Shown piece by piece: positions 7,652-15,758 of a stretch of DNA of 64,000 nt. The notes under the pieces are model-generated. The model had not been told where the DNA came from and searched no databases. It worked only from the letters and a program-made list of their open reading frames with translations. The stretch spans positions 6,882,001 through 6,946,000 of the forward strand of contig NZ_JAFBCM010000001.1 in the NCBI RefSeq assembly GCF_016907715.1, read 5' to 3'. This stretch comes from Tenggerimyces flavus. Lineage in GTDB: Bacteria > Actinomycetota > Actinomycetes > Propionibacteriales > Actinopolymorphaceae. Both the position numbers and the translations under genes were made by a program. Each line of letters opens with the position of its first letter. Position 1 is the stretch's first letter.

Positions 7652-8398
7652 TCAGCTCGGTGGGTTCGGGAGCTCTCGCACGATCTTGGCCGCGAGCTCT
7701 CGTACTTTGACATTGCTGTTCTGCGACTGCTTGGAAAGCTCGGTCCAGGCTTGCTCGGCGGTGATTCCGCTCCGCGCCATCAAGATCCCGATCGCGTGGT
7801 CGATGGTGGACCGACTGTCCAACGCTGCTTGCAGATCCTCGGCGAGCTTGCGGGTCCGCGCGTGCCTTTGAGCGTTCGCGACGGCGGCCAGCGCCGAGTT
7901 GGTGAACAGGGCGAGCAGAGCAGCTTCCATGCCGTCGAATCGCTCAGGTTTGTTGCTGTACAGGTTGAACGAGCCGATCACGCTGGAGTCGGTCAGCAGC
8001 GGCGCGGCGAGATAGCCCAGCACACCTGCCTTCTCCGCGGCTTCGGCGAAGTGCGGCCACCGTTCGCGAGCGCCGTCGATGTCGGTACGGACGGGCTGGC
8101 GGGTCTCCGCCGCCTCCAGGCATGGACCGGCTCCCGCCTCGTACTGCGCCCGGTCGAGCGGCATCACGTCCACGCTGGTCGTGGCGACGGTCTCCGGCAG
8201 TCCGTGCGAGGCGTAGACCGTGATGCTCGCGTCGTAGCCCGGAGGGAACAGCCGCGAGGCGATGGTCGTCAGCCGCTGCAGCATCGGGGCGAGCTCGTCG
8301 TCACCGCCGAGGGTGTTCCAGAGGTCGCCCATGGTGGCGGCGACGTCGACGCCGTCGTACTCGTCGTCGCGCTCTGGGGACAGGTCGAGCTCAGCCAT
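7652..8398 (-). CDS. GAF-ANTAR transcription antitermination regulator
   Basis: The 248-residue protein has an N-terminal GAF domain (residues ~25-180; AGAGPCLEAAETRQPVRTDI and GVLGYLAAPL are typical GAF strands). The C-terminal ANTAR RNA-binding domain (residues ~188-245) carries IDHAIGILMARSGITAEQAW. ANTAR proteins bind paired hexanucleotide hairpins in nascent RNA and prevent termination; the GAF domain is the sensor. Such proteins are numerous in actinobacteria. It lies upstream of, and on the same strand as, the DUF2188-like gene, 214 bases apart. No dual-hairpin target was identified here. Confidence 0.92.
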   Translation of the reverse strand: MAELDLSPERDDEYDGVDVAATMGDLWNTLGGDDELAPMLQRLTTIASRLFPPGYDASITVYASHGLPETVATTSVDVMPLDRAQYEAGAGPCLEAAETRQPVRTDIDGARERWPHFAEAAEKAGVLGYLAAPLLTDSSVIGSFNLYSNKPERFDGMEAALLALFTNSALAAVANAQRHARTRKLAEDLQAALDSRSTIDHAIGILMARSGITAEQAWTELSKQSQNSNVKVRELAAKIVRELPNPPS

Positions 8399-8437
8399 GG
8401 TGGATCACCCGCCCAGATTACCGCTGCGGTGCCCGCG

Positions 8438-9259
8438 TCAATCCTCGCGATATCTGGCATCCAGGACGCAATAGAGCCCAAAGCAGGCGAGACCGACCGC
8501 GATGATGCCGAGCAGGATCTTGCCGAACGGCTGCTCGGCCAACGTCTTCAGCGCCGCGTCCAACCCGGTCTGCTTGTTCGCGTCATGGGTCGCGGCGGCG
8601 ACCACGATCAGCATGCCCACCGTTCCGTACGCGACGCCGAGGGCGCCGTAGCCGATCTGTCCCAGTCTGATCGCGCTCTTGACGGCGGCGGGCGACGCGC
8701 CCTTGAAGTCCAGTTCCTCGGTGAACTTCTTCTTCCAGCCTCGGTAGACGAGGTTGGCGGCGACGCAGATCACGGCGACTCCGACGGCTCCTACCAAGAG
8801 GAACCCCGCGGGCATCGCCAGCACCTTGGCGGTCAACGTCTGCTGGCCTCCGCCACTGGAGCTCTTGCCGAGGGCCGTCTTCGCGGCGGTGAAGGCGAGC
8901 GCGGCGACCACCAGGGCGTGCGCGGCGCTGGACACTCGGCGTTTCGTGCGGCTGCCTCGGTCCTGGATGTTTCGGTGTCCCCAGATCGCCACCGCGAGCT
9001 GCCAGACCGTGAACGCGGCGAGCCCGACGACGATCAGCCAGAGCAGGACCACACCCCCGGGCTGCTCGGCGATGGTCTGCAACGCGCCGCCCTTGCTGGG
9101 TTTGGCGGAGCCGGACTCACCGATCGCGATCCGGATCGCCAGGAACGCCACGAGCACGTGGACGAGCCCGTACGCGACCAGACCCACCCGTCCCAGCAAC
9201 CGGACCGGCTTACTTCGGGCGGCTTCATGGGCAGTGGCCTCGGCGTTGCCCGCACTCAT
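8438..9259 (-). CDS. DUF1206 integral membrane protein
   Basis: The 273-residue protein carries three repeats of the DUF1206 two-helix unit. Each starts with a pattern like GRVGLVAYGLVHVLVAFLAI (residues ~24-43) or IGYGALGVAYGTVGMLIV and ends with a second helix such as ILLGIIAVGLACFGLYCVL, giving six membrane segments. The start at 9259 follows GGGGAGGAACCC, a strong ribosome site. The family is common in actinobacteria and cyanobacteria, with no assigned function. It is transcribed in the same direction as the GAF-ANTAR gene 39 bases downstream, so the two may be co-transcribed. Confidence 0.85.
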   Translation of the reverse strand: MSAGNAEATAHEAARSKPVRLLGRVGLVAYGLVHVLVAFLAIRIAIGESGSAKPSKGGALQTIAEQPGGVVLLWLIVVGLAAFTVWQLAVAIWGHRNIQDRGSRTKRRVSSAAHALVVAALAFTAAKTALGKSSSGGGQQTLTAKVLAMPAGFLLVGAVGVAVICVAANLVYRGWKKKFTEELDFKGASPAAVKSAIRLGQIGYGALGVAYGTVGMLIVVAAATHDANKQTGLDAALKTLAEQPFGKILLGIIAVGLACFGLYCVLDARYRED

Positions 9260-9383
9260 GGGTTCCTCCCCAGAAAGACAGCTTGCAAGCCATGGTTCTA
9301 CCCACCGCTGCCTCGTTGACCCTTGCGGCAAGTGTCCCGATTCGCCTTGCTGTGCGCGGTTTTCGCCTGGGACCGATGCTATG

Positions 9384-9635
9384 CTAGCTGTCGTTCGTCA
9401 AGCGCAGATTGACGCCGGCGATGTCGGCTTCGCGTCTCGCCAGCATGAACGTGGAGGCGCCCATCGCGTCGCCGATCTCGGCATAGGTGAGGTCCACGAC
9501 CAACTCGCGCGGGCGATCCTGAACGGCGCGCAGGAGTTCGGTCTGCAACTGCTGGATGCTGTCGACGTCGATGTCGCCTTTGAGGTGAATGCCCACCTCG
9601 TCGCGTCCCCTGTCGACGTTGATCTCCAAACTCAC
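9384..9635 (-). CDS. Short STAS-domain protein lacking the phospho-acceptor Ser
   Basis: This compact 83-residue STAS protein has strands LEINVDRGRDEVGIHLKGDI and ELVVDLTYAEIGDAMGASTF. At the position of the Asp-Ser-Ser-Gly loop it reads Asp-Ala-Met-Gly, so the usual phosphorylated Ser is missing and it would behave as a constitutively unphosphorylated or non-switching antagonist. The GTG at 9635 was chosen because GAGGAA stands five bases upstream. It is probably cytosolic. Its upstream region contains a possible stress-sigma promoter (see 9680-9704). Confidence 0.8.
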   Translation of the reverse strand: MSLEINVDRGRDEVGIHLKGDIDVDSIQQLQTELLRAVQDRPRELVVDLTYAEIGDAMGASTFMLARREADIAGVNLRLTNDS

Positions 9636-9679
9636 GGTGGTTCCTCGATCCTCCCCGCATCGGGTGTGTTGATATCTGC

Positions 9680-9704
9680 CTGCCCTGCATCGCCGCATGG
9701 AAAC
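9680..9704 (-). promoter_or_regulatory. Possible SigB/SigF-type promoter
   Basis: On the minus strand GTTT is followed after 15 bases by GGGCAG, close to the GTTT-N15-GGGTAT pattern of actinobacterial general-stress sigma factors. It lies ~45 bases upstream of the STAS start at 9635. The -10 deviates at one or two positions, so confidence is low. Confidence 0.3.
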
Positions 9705-9758
9705 ACCTCCCGGCGTGTCGCCAAGCCGGTCGGCGACTTCGGCCGGACGGGGTGAGCG

Positions 9759-10283
9759 CTATCTCTGGACGGCGGCGATGGTGAAGCCGTCCCGCCGCAA
9801 CCGCCACACCAGGTCGTCGTGGTCGCTGGTGTCCGCGTTCCAACCGCCGACGGAGACGGCGGCGTAGCGGCGGACGTGCAACCGTCCATCCACCCACAAA
9901 CCGGCGCACGCCATGCCCAGGCGTTCGAATGCGACCACCGCACTCCGCAGCTGCTCGGGCTCGGGTTCGTCGGCCGGTTCGTACACCGCGACATACCGGC
10001 CACGGGCTCGCGCCAGCCCCGACGCGTACAGCGCCCCGAGCGCGGGACCGTCCGCGCGGACCTGCTCGGCCCACATCGGCACCACGTCACCGTCGGCGGT
10101 CGACGACAGCAGCTTCACGTCGAGCCGCCGCCGCGGGTACTGGGCCGCCGCGAGCGCGCGCAGGACCCGGCCGGGCGATCCGTGCGTGAGCGGAACGAGC
10201 ACGGTGTACGTCGGAAGACTGCTTTCGCCCACCGACAACGCGTCGGTCCGAGAGACAGTCACCACAAGGTCGTGGTCTGCCAT
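9759..10283 (-). CDS. Minimal, divergent GT2-like (GT-A fold) protein
   Basis: The 174-residue protein follows the plan of family 2 glycosyltransferases of the cellulose-synthase/EpsE type. It has a first strand YTVLVPLTHGSPGRVLRALA, a second strand block YPRRRLDVKLL, and a block GRYVAVYEPADEPEPEQLRSAV that matches the usual Y-D-A-E-D-R-P-E-P-x-Q-L segment, followed by GGWNADTSDHDDLVWRLRRDGF. It is less than half the normal length. It has no membrane helices, no QxxRW acceptor motif, and altered Asp residues, so catalysis is doubtful. The ATG at 10283 is divergent from the AfsR-like regulator, with a shared 94-base control region. Confidence 0.6.
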   Translation of the reverse strand: MADHDLVVTVSRTDALSVGESSLPTYTVLVPLTHGSPGRVLRALAAAQYPRRRLDVKLLSSTADGDVVPMWAEQVRADGPALGALYASGLARARGRYVAVYEPADEPEPEQLRSAVVAFERLGMACAGLWVDGRLHVRRYAAVSVGGWNADTSDHDDLVWRLRRDGFTIAAVQR

Positions 10284-10304
10284 GGCCCGACTATGAGGCC
10301 GCCC

Positions 10305-10333
10305 GGTCGCAGCCGAGTCGCATGTTGGTCGCA
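10305..10333 (+). promoter_or_regulatory. Triple 11-bp phased heptamer repeat (SARP-type box)
   Basis: The hexamer GTCGCA occurs at 10306, 10317 and 10328, exactly 11 bases apart, inside heptamers GGTCGCA, AGTCGCA and GGTCGCA. SARP-family regulators bind heptameric direct repeats separated by four bases, so this is the expected geometry. The array ends ~45 bases before the start of the AfsR-like gene and also faces the divergent GT2-like gene. This suggests autoregulation or joint control. Confidence 0.6.
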
Positions 10334-10377
10334 GCGTGGGGCTTACACGGGGTATCCGACGTTCTATCTTCATTTAT

Positions 10378-13300
10378 GTGCGAGTGGGCATCTTGGGTCC
10401 GCTGGTCGTCTTGGACGGAGACCGGCCGATTCCGCTGGGCGGGGCGAAGGAGCGCGCGGTCCTCGCGACCTTGGCGCTCGACGCCGGCCGCGTCGTGCCC
10501 ATCGACCGGCTCGTGGACGTCGTCTGGCCTGGTGAGCCGCCGCGTACGGCGGTCAAGACGGTGCAGAACTATGTCCTCCGGCTACGCAAACGGCTGGCCC
10601 CTTTGCTGGCGATCGAGACGGTGACCCGCGGGTACCTGCTGCGCGGCGGACCCGACACGACCGACGTCGGCGTGGTCGCGCGGTTGCGGGCGGAGGCGGA
10701 CTCGGCCGCTCGTTCCGGGGACACCTCGCGCCGGCTCGCCTGCCTGCAGGAGGCATTGGCGCTGTGGCGGGGACGGTCACTGTCGGAGTTTCTCGCGCTG
10801 CCGGCGTTGGCGAGCGAGGCGGCGCGGCTGGACGAGTTGCGTACGGTGCTCCGCGAGGACGCGATGGACGCCGAGCTCGCCGCCGGCCGGCACCAGGAGC
10901 TGGTCGCCGAGCTGGAGAGCCAGGTCGCGGCGAACCCGTTGCGCGAACGGCTGTGGACGCAGCTGATGCTCGCGCTCTACCGCAGCGGCCGGCAGGCGGA
11001 CGCGCTGAACGCGTACCGCCGGGCCCGTACGGTGCTGGTCGAGCAGCTCGGCCTCGAGCCGAGCCCGCAGCTGCGGGCGCTGGAACGTTCGATCCTCGAG
11101 CAGGATCCGTCTCTCGGGGCTCCCGTTCCTGGCGCCCCTCGATCGCCGTTGCCGCAGACCGTTACGTCGCTGATCGGCCGTCAAGACGACGTTGACGAGG
11201 TGCTCGAGCTCGTCTCGGACAGCCCGTTGGTGACGTTGACCGGGGTGGGCGGGATCGGCAAGACCCGGATGGCCTTGGCGGTCGGCGAGGCTTGGTTGCG
11301 GGCGACAGGTCGCCCGGTGTGGCTGGTCGAGCTCGCGCCGCTCGACAACGGCGCCGCCGTGGCCGCTACCGTCGCGGCCTCGGTGAGTCCGGCGACGACG
11401 TCCGACGATCCGATCGAGGTCATCGTGTCGGCGCTGGATCGTCAGCCGGGCTTGCTGATTCTGGACAACTGCGAGCATGTGATCGATCAGGCTTGCGCTC
11501 TCGCTGACGCTCTGCTGCGCCGGTCTCGTGGGGTGCGGGTGCTGGCGACCAGCCGGGAGCGGCTCGCGATCAACGGCGAGCGGGTATGGCCCGTACCCGC
11601 TCTGGCGGCGCCGGACGCGTCGAGCCTCACCGGGGCGGACGATCCGAGCGAGATTCCTTCGGTGCTGCTGTTCTGTGAGCGTGCTCTGTCCGCGACACCG
11701 GGGCTGACGTTCGACCGTGCCGCGCTGCTGCGGGTGGCCGAGGTGTGTCACCGGCTGGACGGCGTACCCCTCGCGCTCGAGCTGGCCGCCGCGCAGCTTC
11801 CCGTGCTGTCGTTGGACGAACTGATGACGCGGCTCGACGATCCGTTCAGCGTTCTCGGCGGTGGTGGTCGTACGTCCCTGCCGCAGCATCGCACGTTGCA
11901 GGCGGCCATGGACTGGAGCCACGGGCTGCTGGATGCCCCTGCTCGGTTGGTGTTTCGCCGACTGTCGGTGTTCCCCGGGGCGTTCTCGCTGGCCGACGCG
12001 GAGGCGGTCTGCGTCGACCGTTCGTTGGCTCCTGCTCTGGTCTTTCCGGTGCTGTCCGTCCTGCAGGGGTTGGTGAACAAGAGCCTGGTGACGGTCGACG
12101 GCGCGTTGGGTGAGCGGCGCTTCCGGATGCTGCAGACGATGCGGGACTACGCGCGGGTGCAGCTGGATCGTGCTGGTGAGACAGCGGAAACCAGGCGTCG
12201 TCACCTGCGGCAGCTGCTCGCCGTCGCGGACATGTCGCTGCCCGCGAAGTATGCCGAGGTCGACCGTGTCGCTGGCTACCTCGCGGACATTCGGGCCGCG
12301 GTGGACTGGGGCCTGGCGTCTGGAGAGGCGATCCTGGTGACAGAGCTGTTGACGTCTGCGTGGGGGTACCTGCGATCTGGTGCGCCTCACGAGGGACGAC
12401 AGTGGCTGCAGCGCGCCGTGAACACCGAGCCGCGATCCACCGGCGTAGGTCGGGCCCGCGCGCTGATGGCTCTCGCGCACCTGCGGCTGCAGGGATACGA
12501 GCTGGAACTTGCCCGCGAGGCTGCCGAGGAGGCGTTCAGGATCGCTTCCAGGCTTGATGATCGGTTGGTTCTCAGTCAGGCGCTCTTCACGATGGCCCGA
12601 CCTGCCCACCTCGGCGACGACCCCTCGACCGCCCTGCATTGGTACGAACGTTCACTCGCTGTCGCGCAGGCAGCGAAGAACACGTACCTCACGGCCAGGA
12701 CGATGTATTTCCTGGGCGTTCTGCTCACCGACCAGGGCCAGTACGACCGCGGGATCAGGCTGCTCGACTCGGCGGCTGTCGCGTACTCGTCCTTCGGCAG
12801 TGCGGACGAGGCCTCTGTGCTGTCGTCGCGGGGGCTCGTCGCCTATCGGCTCCGCGATCTGGAAACGGCCGCCGACACCCTCGGTCGTGCCGTGCGGCTC
12901 TTTCGCTCCTTCGGTTATGCGCCGAGTCTCTGCGAGCCCCTGCATCGCCATGCTCACGTCCTGCGCTGCCTCGGCGATCGGCAAGGGGCTCGCGCTGCCG
13001 CGACGGAGAGTCTGACCATTGGCGAGGCCGTTGGAGCCCGTGGCGACACGATTTTGGCTCGGCATGCGCTGGCCGAGCTCGCGTTGGACGAGGACCGCCT
13101 GGCGGACGCGGCTTCGGAGCTCTCTCAGGGGCTTGCCTCGGTGACTGGCACTGACGACCGCTGGATTCTGATCGAGCTGGTGGAGGCCGGCGTACGGCTT
13201 GCCGCTGCGGTGTCCGCGTGGTCGTTCGTCGCCCGGCTGTTGGGGGCGGCCGACGGGCTGCGGGAGGCGATCCTGTTCGCCCACGAGCCGGTGAAGGCGG

Positions 13301-13467
13301 CGGATCTGGACGGTGCGCGCGGCCTTGCGCTGGCGTCGCTTGGTGGGGCTGCGTACTCAGCCGCGTATCTGGCGGGGCAGCGGCTCGGTGCGCGCGGTGC
13401 CGCCTCGTTGCTGCGCGATCTGCTGGAGGACGCGGCTCCGCTGGCCGGGATTTCGTCCACAGGGTGA
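10378..13467 (+). CDS. AfsR/SARP-like regulator (OmpR-HTH, BTAD, NB-ARC ATPase, TPR)
   Basis: The 1029-residue regulator begins at a GTG giving VRVGILGPLVVLDGDRPIPL, the standard SARP opening. Residues 1-90 form an OmpR/PhoB-type winged helix (ERAVLATLALDAGRVV...LVDVVWPGEPP). Residues ~95-245 are the bacterial transcriptional activation domain. Residues ~265-560 are an NB-ARC/STAND ATPase with Walker A GVGGIGKTRMA and Walker B LLILDNCEH. The C-terminal ~450 residues are helical TPR-type repeats. AfsR-type proteins integrate signals through ATP binding and activate secondary metabolism or other gene sets; the target here is not visible. A triple 11-bp repeat lies just upstream. Confidence 0.92.
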   Translation: MRVGILGPLVVLDGDRPIPLGGAKERAVLATLALDAGRVVPIDRLVDVVWPGEPPRTAVKTVQNYVLRLRKRLAPLLAIETVTRGYLLRGGPDTTDVGVVARLRAEADSAARSGDTSRRLACLQEALALWRGRSLSEFLALPALASEAARLDELRTVLREDAMDAELAAGRHQELVAELESQVAANPLRERLWTQLMLALYRSGRQADALNAYRRARTVLVEQLGLEPSPQLRALERSILEQDPSLGAPVPGAPRSPLPQTVTSLIGRQDDVDEVLELVSDSPLVTLTGVGGIGKTRMALAVGEAWLRATGRPVWLVELAPLDNGAAVAATVAASVSPATTSDDPIEVIVSALDRQPGLLILDNCEHVIDQACALADALLRRSRGVRVLATSRERLAINGERVWPVPALAAPDASSLTGADDPSEIPSVLLFCERALSATPGLTFDRAALLRVAEVCHRLDGVPLALELAAAQLPVLSLDELMTRLDDPFSVLGGGGRTSLPQHRTLQAAMDWSHGLLDAPARLVFRRLSVFPGAFSLADAEAVCVDRSLAPALVFPVLSVLQGLVNKSLVTVDGALGERRFRMLQTMRDYARVQLDRAGETAETRRRHLRQLLAVADMSLPAKYAEVDRVAGYLADIRAAVDWGLASGEAILVTELLTSAWGYLRSGAPHEGRQWLQRAVNTEPRSTGVGRARALMALAHLRLQGYELELAREAAEEAFRIASRLDDRLVLSQALFTMARPAHLGDDPSTALHWYERSLAVAQAAKNTYLTARTMYFLGVLLTDQGQYDRGIRLLDSAAVAYSSFGSADEASVLSSRGLVAYRLRDLETAADTLGRAVRLFRSFGYAPSLCEPLHRHAHVLRCLGDRQGARAAATESLTIGEAVGARGDTILARHALAELALDEDRLADAASELSQGLASVTGTDDRWILIELVEAGVRLAAAVSAWSFVARLLGAADGLREAILFAHEPVKAADLDGARGLALASLGGAAYSAAYLAGQRLGARGAASLLRDLLEDAAPLAGISSTG

Positions 13468-13565
13468 GGTTTCGGCGAGTTTTCCACAATTCGCCTTCCG
13501 GGACCCTTTTCGGGGTGGTTCTTCGGGCACGGTTGTGTCACAGCCGGTTTCCGAGGAGGTACGCG

Positions 13566-14033
13566 ATGTCACTGCAGAACGAGTCACCATTCAGCGCTGC
13601 TGGCTGGGTTGCCGGTGAGGTGCGTTACGGAATGTCCGAGGACCAGCGGCGTCCCTGGGCGGCGTTTCGGTTCGTGTGGACGGAGCGTCGGTTCGACAAG
13701 GAGCGGGGGACGTACGTGGACTTCGGGGGTGGGAACTTCGTGACGGTGTGGTGCAACTGGGAGCTCGCGCGGCACGTCACGTCCAGCCTGCACAAGGGCG
13801 ACCCGGTGCTGGTGGTCGGGCGATTACGCGTGGAGGAGAAGGAGATCAACGCGAGGAAGTACGGGGAGGCCGAAGTGTCGGCGTACGCGGTCGGCCACAA
13901 CCTCTCGTGGGGAACGTCAGCCTTCCGCCGAGTCCGCGTCGCCCGCTCCACGGCGTCCGAGTCCCCACCATGGGATCGCACAACGGAGGCGGCGCCAGAA
14001 CCGGCGGCCGACGAGCAGCCCGAAGCCGCCTAA
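13566..14033 (+). CDS. Single-stranded DNA-binding protein paralogue
   Basis: This 155-residue OB-fold protein contains GWVAGEVRYGMSEDQRRPWA, FGGGNFVTVWCNWELARHV and GDPVLVVGRLRVEE, matching the SSB core. The C-terminal tail is short and Pro/Glu-rich (AAPEPAADEQPEAA) and lacks the acidic Asp-Asp-Asp-Ile-Pro-Phe tip that recruits partner proteins. It is therefore likely an accessory SSB (SsbB type, associated with DNA uptake or stress) and not the replicative one. GAGGAGG precedes the ATG. It is followed by a short hairpin and then a strong bidirectional hairpin. Confidence 0.85.
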   Translation: MSLQNESPFSAAGWVAGEVRYGMSEDQRRPWAAFRFVWTERRFDKERGTYVDFGGGNFVTVWCNWELARHVTSSLHKGDPVLVVGRLRVEEKEINARKYGEAEVSAYAVGHNLSWGTSAFRRVRVARSTASESPPWDRTTEAAPEPAADEQPEAA

Positions 14034-14050
14034 CCAAGCACCCCCAGACC

Positions 14051-14074
14051 GGGTGCGGTCCCCCGGCCGCACCC
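14051..14074 (+). terminator. Hairpin downstream of SSB gene
   Basis: An 8-bp perfect inverted repeat (GGGTGCGG / CCGCACCC) with an 8-base loop stands 17 bases after the SSB stop codon. There is no U-tract, as is common for high-GC terminators. Confidence 0.5.
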
Positions 14075-14225
14075 ACCCCGGGCGGCACCGCGCCAAGCCG
14101 CCCAACCCCGCGGCCCTCACCGCCTGACCCGGTGACGCGCCGCACCGGCTGGGCGGGGACTGGGCTCACCGCGTGCCCCACACCACGCGACGGGCCCACC
14201 CCGCCCAGCCATCCACCACAGAGCC

Positions 14226-14262
14226 GCGGCGTGGCACCGACAGCTGTCCGGTGCCACGCCGC
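14226..14262. terminator. Strong bidirectional hairpin terminator
   Basis: The 14-base arm GCGGCGTGGCACCG pairs perfectly with CGGTGCCACGCCGC across a 9-base loop that is itself nearly self-complementary. It sits between two convergent genes (SSB and the cytokinin-dehydrogenase-like gene), where a two-way terminator is expected. Confidence 0.75.
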
Positions 14263-14392
14263 ACGGTCGGGCAGGGCTGAGTTTGAGAGGTGCTCATCCC
14301 GCCCGGCCAACCCTCACCCCGCGAACCGGTGCTCGCTGAACAGACCGGGTGACCTACCCCGCCACCCCTCGCGCTCACCCCCGGCGCGCTGT

Positions 14393-15682
14393 TCAGCGGG
14401 CACCCCAGCGGGCGAAGAGCTCGTAGCCCGGAGTCAGCAGGTGCGCTGGGTCGAACCGCTCCTTGTCCTGCACGATCCCCGGCCACAGCACCCCGAAGTG
14501 CTCCCGCCAGTCGGCGGGACTCCACGGCAGGGCGCTGACCGGATACAGCACACCACCGGCTTCTCTTACCTGCTTGTAGAACCGCGCGTTCTGCGCCACC
14601 AACGACTCCGGCCCGAAGCGGATCAGGTTGAACACGAAGGCCACCGGCTCGGACGGCACCCGCAGCAGCGGAGTGCGCAGGGCAGCCGTGGGCACGGGGT
14701 AGAACAACACCCGCCCGTGCGCACCCAGGTCGGACGCCTGCAGCGAGTGAACGATCGACGAGGCGACCTCCACCGCCGTCGACGAGGGCAGGAACGTCAG
14801 GAACCAGGGATGCGCCAGCGACCACTCCCCCGTCGACCGCAGCAGCTCGGTGAACCGGTCGAACCCATGGACGTACGCCGCATAAGGCAGCTCGTCGACC
14901 TGCGCCGAAGCATCCAGCTCCGCCGCGCCATCGAAGACCCCCACCTCCAGCACGTACTGCCGGGAGTCGCCCACCAGCACCGAGCCCTGCAGATGATCCA
15001 CCCCTCCGCGCTCCAGCAACCTCAGCTGAGCGGAAGCCAGCGCCGCCAGCGACGGGTACGGCAACGTGTACAGCCGCACCGACGACGGCGCGGGTACGAG
15101 GGTCAGCTCCGCTCGCACGATGATCCCGAACTGCCCCAGCCCACCCCGCACAGCGTCGAACAAGGCCGGATTGACCGTCGGCGAGCACGTCACGACCGAC
15201 CCCGATCCCGTCACCACCTCCAGCGACAGCACGTTGTCCGTCTGGAACCCGTACCGATGCGTCGCCCCACCCACGCCCCCGACCGACAACGTCCCGCCGA
15301 CGGACAGGTCGAGGAAGTTCGGCAACACCGGCGGCGTCAACCCGGTGGACAGCGCAGCGGCGACGACCGAACGCCACGAAGCCCCCGCCTCCACCACGAC
15401 CCGGTCGGCACCCACCACGGACACCGACGACAGCTCGGCGAGGTCCACCACGACCCCACCGGCCACCTGACTCCGCCCATAGACCGAGTGCCCCAGCCCG
15501 CGCGCCGCCACCTGCCATCCCCGCGCCGCGGCCCACCGGACGGCCACAGCCACGTCCGAGACCAACGCCGGCCGCGCCACCACCGCGGGCACGGACCGCA
15601 CCACATGCCCGAAGTCGTCCGCGGCCAACGCCAATGCCGACGGCGAGGTCAGCACCGAACCAGAGAACCCAGCGATCTCCAT
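14393..15682 (-). CDS. FAD-linked oxidase, cytokinin-dehydrogenase-like
   Basis: The 429-residue flavoenzyme of the VAO/PCMH family has an FAD domain with RGLGHSVYGRSQVAGGVVVD, where the His in GHS is the usual covalent FAD attachment site. GTLSVGGVGGATHRYGFQTDNV and GGLGQFGIIVRAEL are further cofactor strands. The C-terminal half (HPWFLTFLPSS, LFYPVPTAALRTPLL, FNLIRFGPESL) resembles plant-type cytokinin dehydrogenases. It would oxidise an amine such as an N6-isoprenoid adenine, but substrate specificity is inference. It lacks a signal peptide. It is divergent from a LuxR-type regulator, with a palindrome between them. Confidence 0.82.
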   Translation of the reverse strand: MEIAGFSGSVLTSPSALALAADDFGHVVRSVPAVVARPALVSDVAVAVRWAAARGWQVAARGLGHSVYGRSQVAGGVVVDLAELSSVSVVGADRVVVEAGASWRSVVAAALSTGLTPPVLPNFLDLSVGGTLSVGGVGGATHRYGFQTDNVLSLEVVTGSGSVVTCSPTVNPALFDAVRGGLGQFGIIVRAELTLVPAPSSVRLYTLPYPSLAALASAQLRLLERGGVDHLQGSVLVGDSRQYVLEVGVFDGAAELDASAQVDELPYAAYVHGFDRFTELLRSTGEWSLAHPWFLTFLPSSTAVEVASSIVHSLQASDLGAHGRVLFYPVPTAALRTPLLRVPSEPVAFVFNLIRFGPESLVAQNARFYKQVREAGGVLYPVSALPWSPADWREHFGVLWPGIVQDKERFDPAHLLTPGYELFARWGAR

Positions 15683-15721
15683 CACACTTGACAACGTTCC
15701 CCGCCAGCCCGATCCGCACCA

Positions 15722-15737
15722 CCCCAGAATCCTGGGG
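15722..15737. promoter_or_regulatory. Inverted repeat CCCCAG-N4-CTGGGG in divergent promoter
   Basis: A perfect 6-bp inverted repeat with a 4-base spacer lies in the 76-base gap between the divergent flavoenzyme and LuxR-type genes. It is about 20 bases before the LuxR start. Dimeric LuxR-type HTH proteins bind such sites, so this is a candidate shared operator. Confidence 0.4.
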
Positions 15738-15758
15738 ACCGTTGCTAGCCTGAAGAAC

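Larger units (their letters stand above)
14034..14392. other. Intergenic region between convergent genes, holding two hairpins
   Basis: No coding potential was recognised in these ~360 bases. The region is C-rich on the plus strand (many CACCCC and CCGCC tracts). It contains a small hairpin right after the SSB gene and a long perfect hairpin in the middle, both listed separately. It separates the SSB gene from the convergent flavoenzyme gene. Confidence 0.6.
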
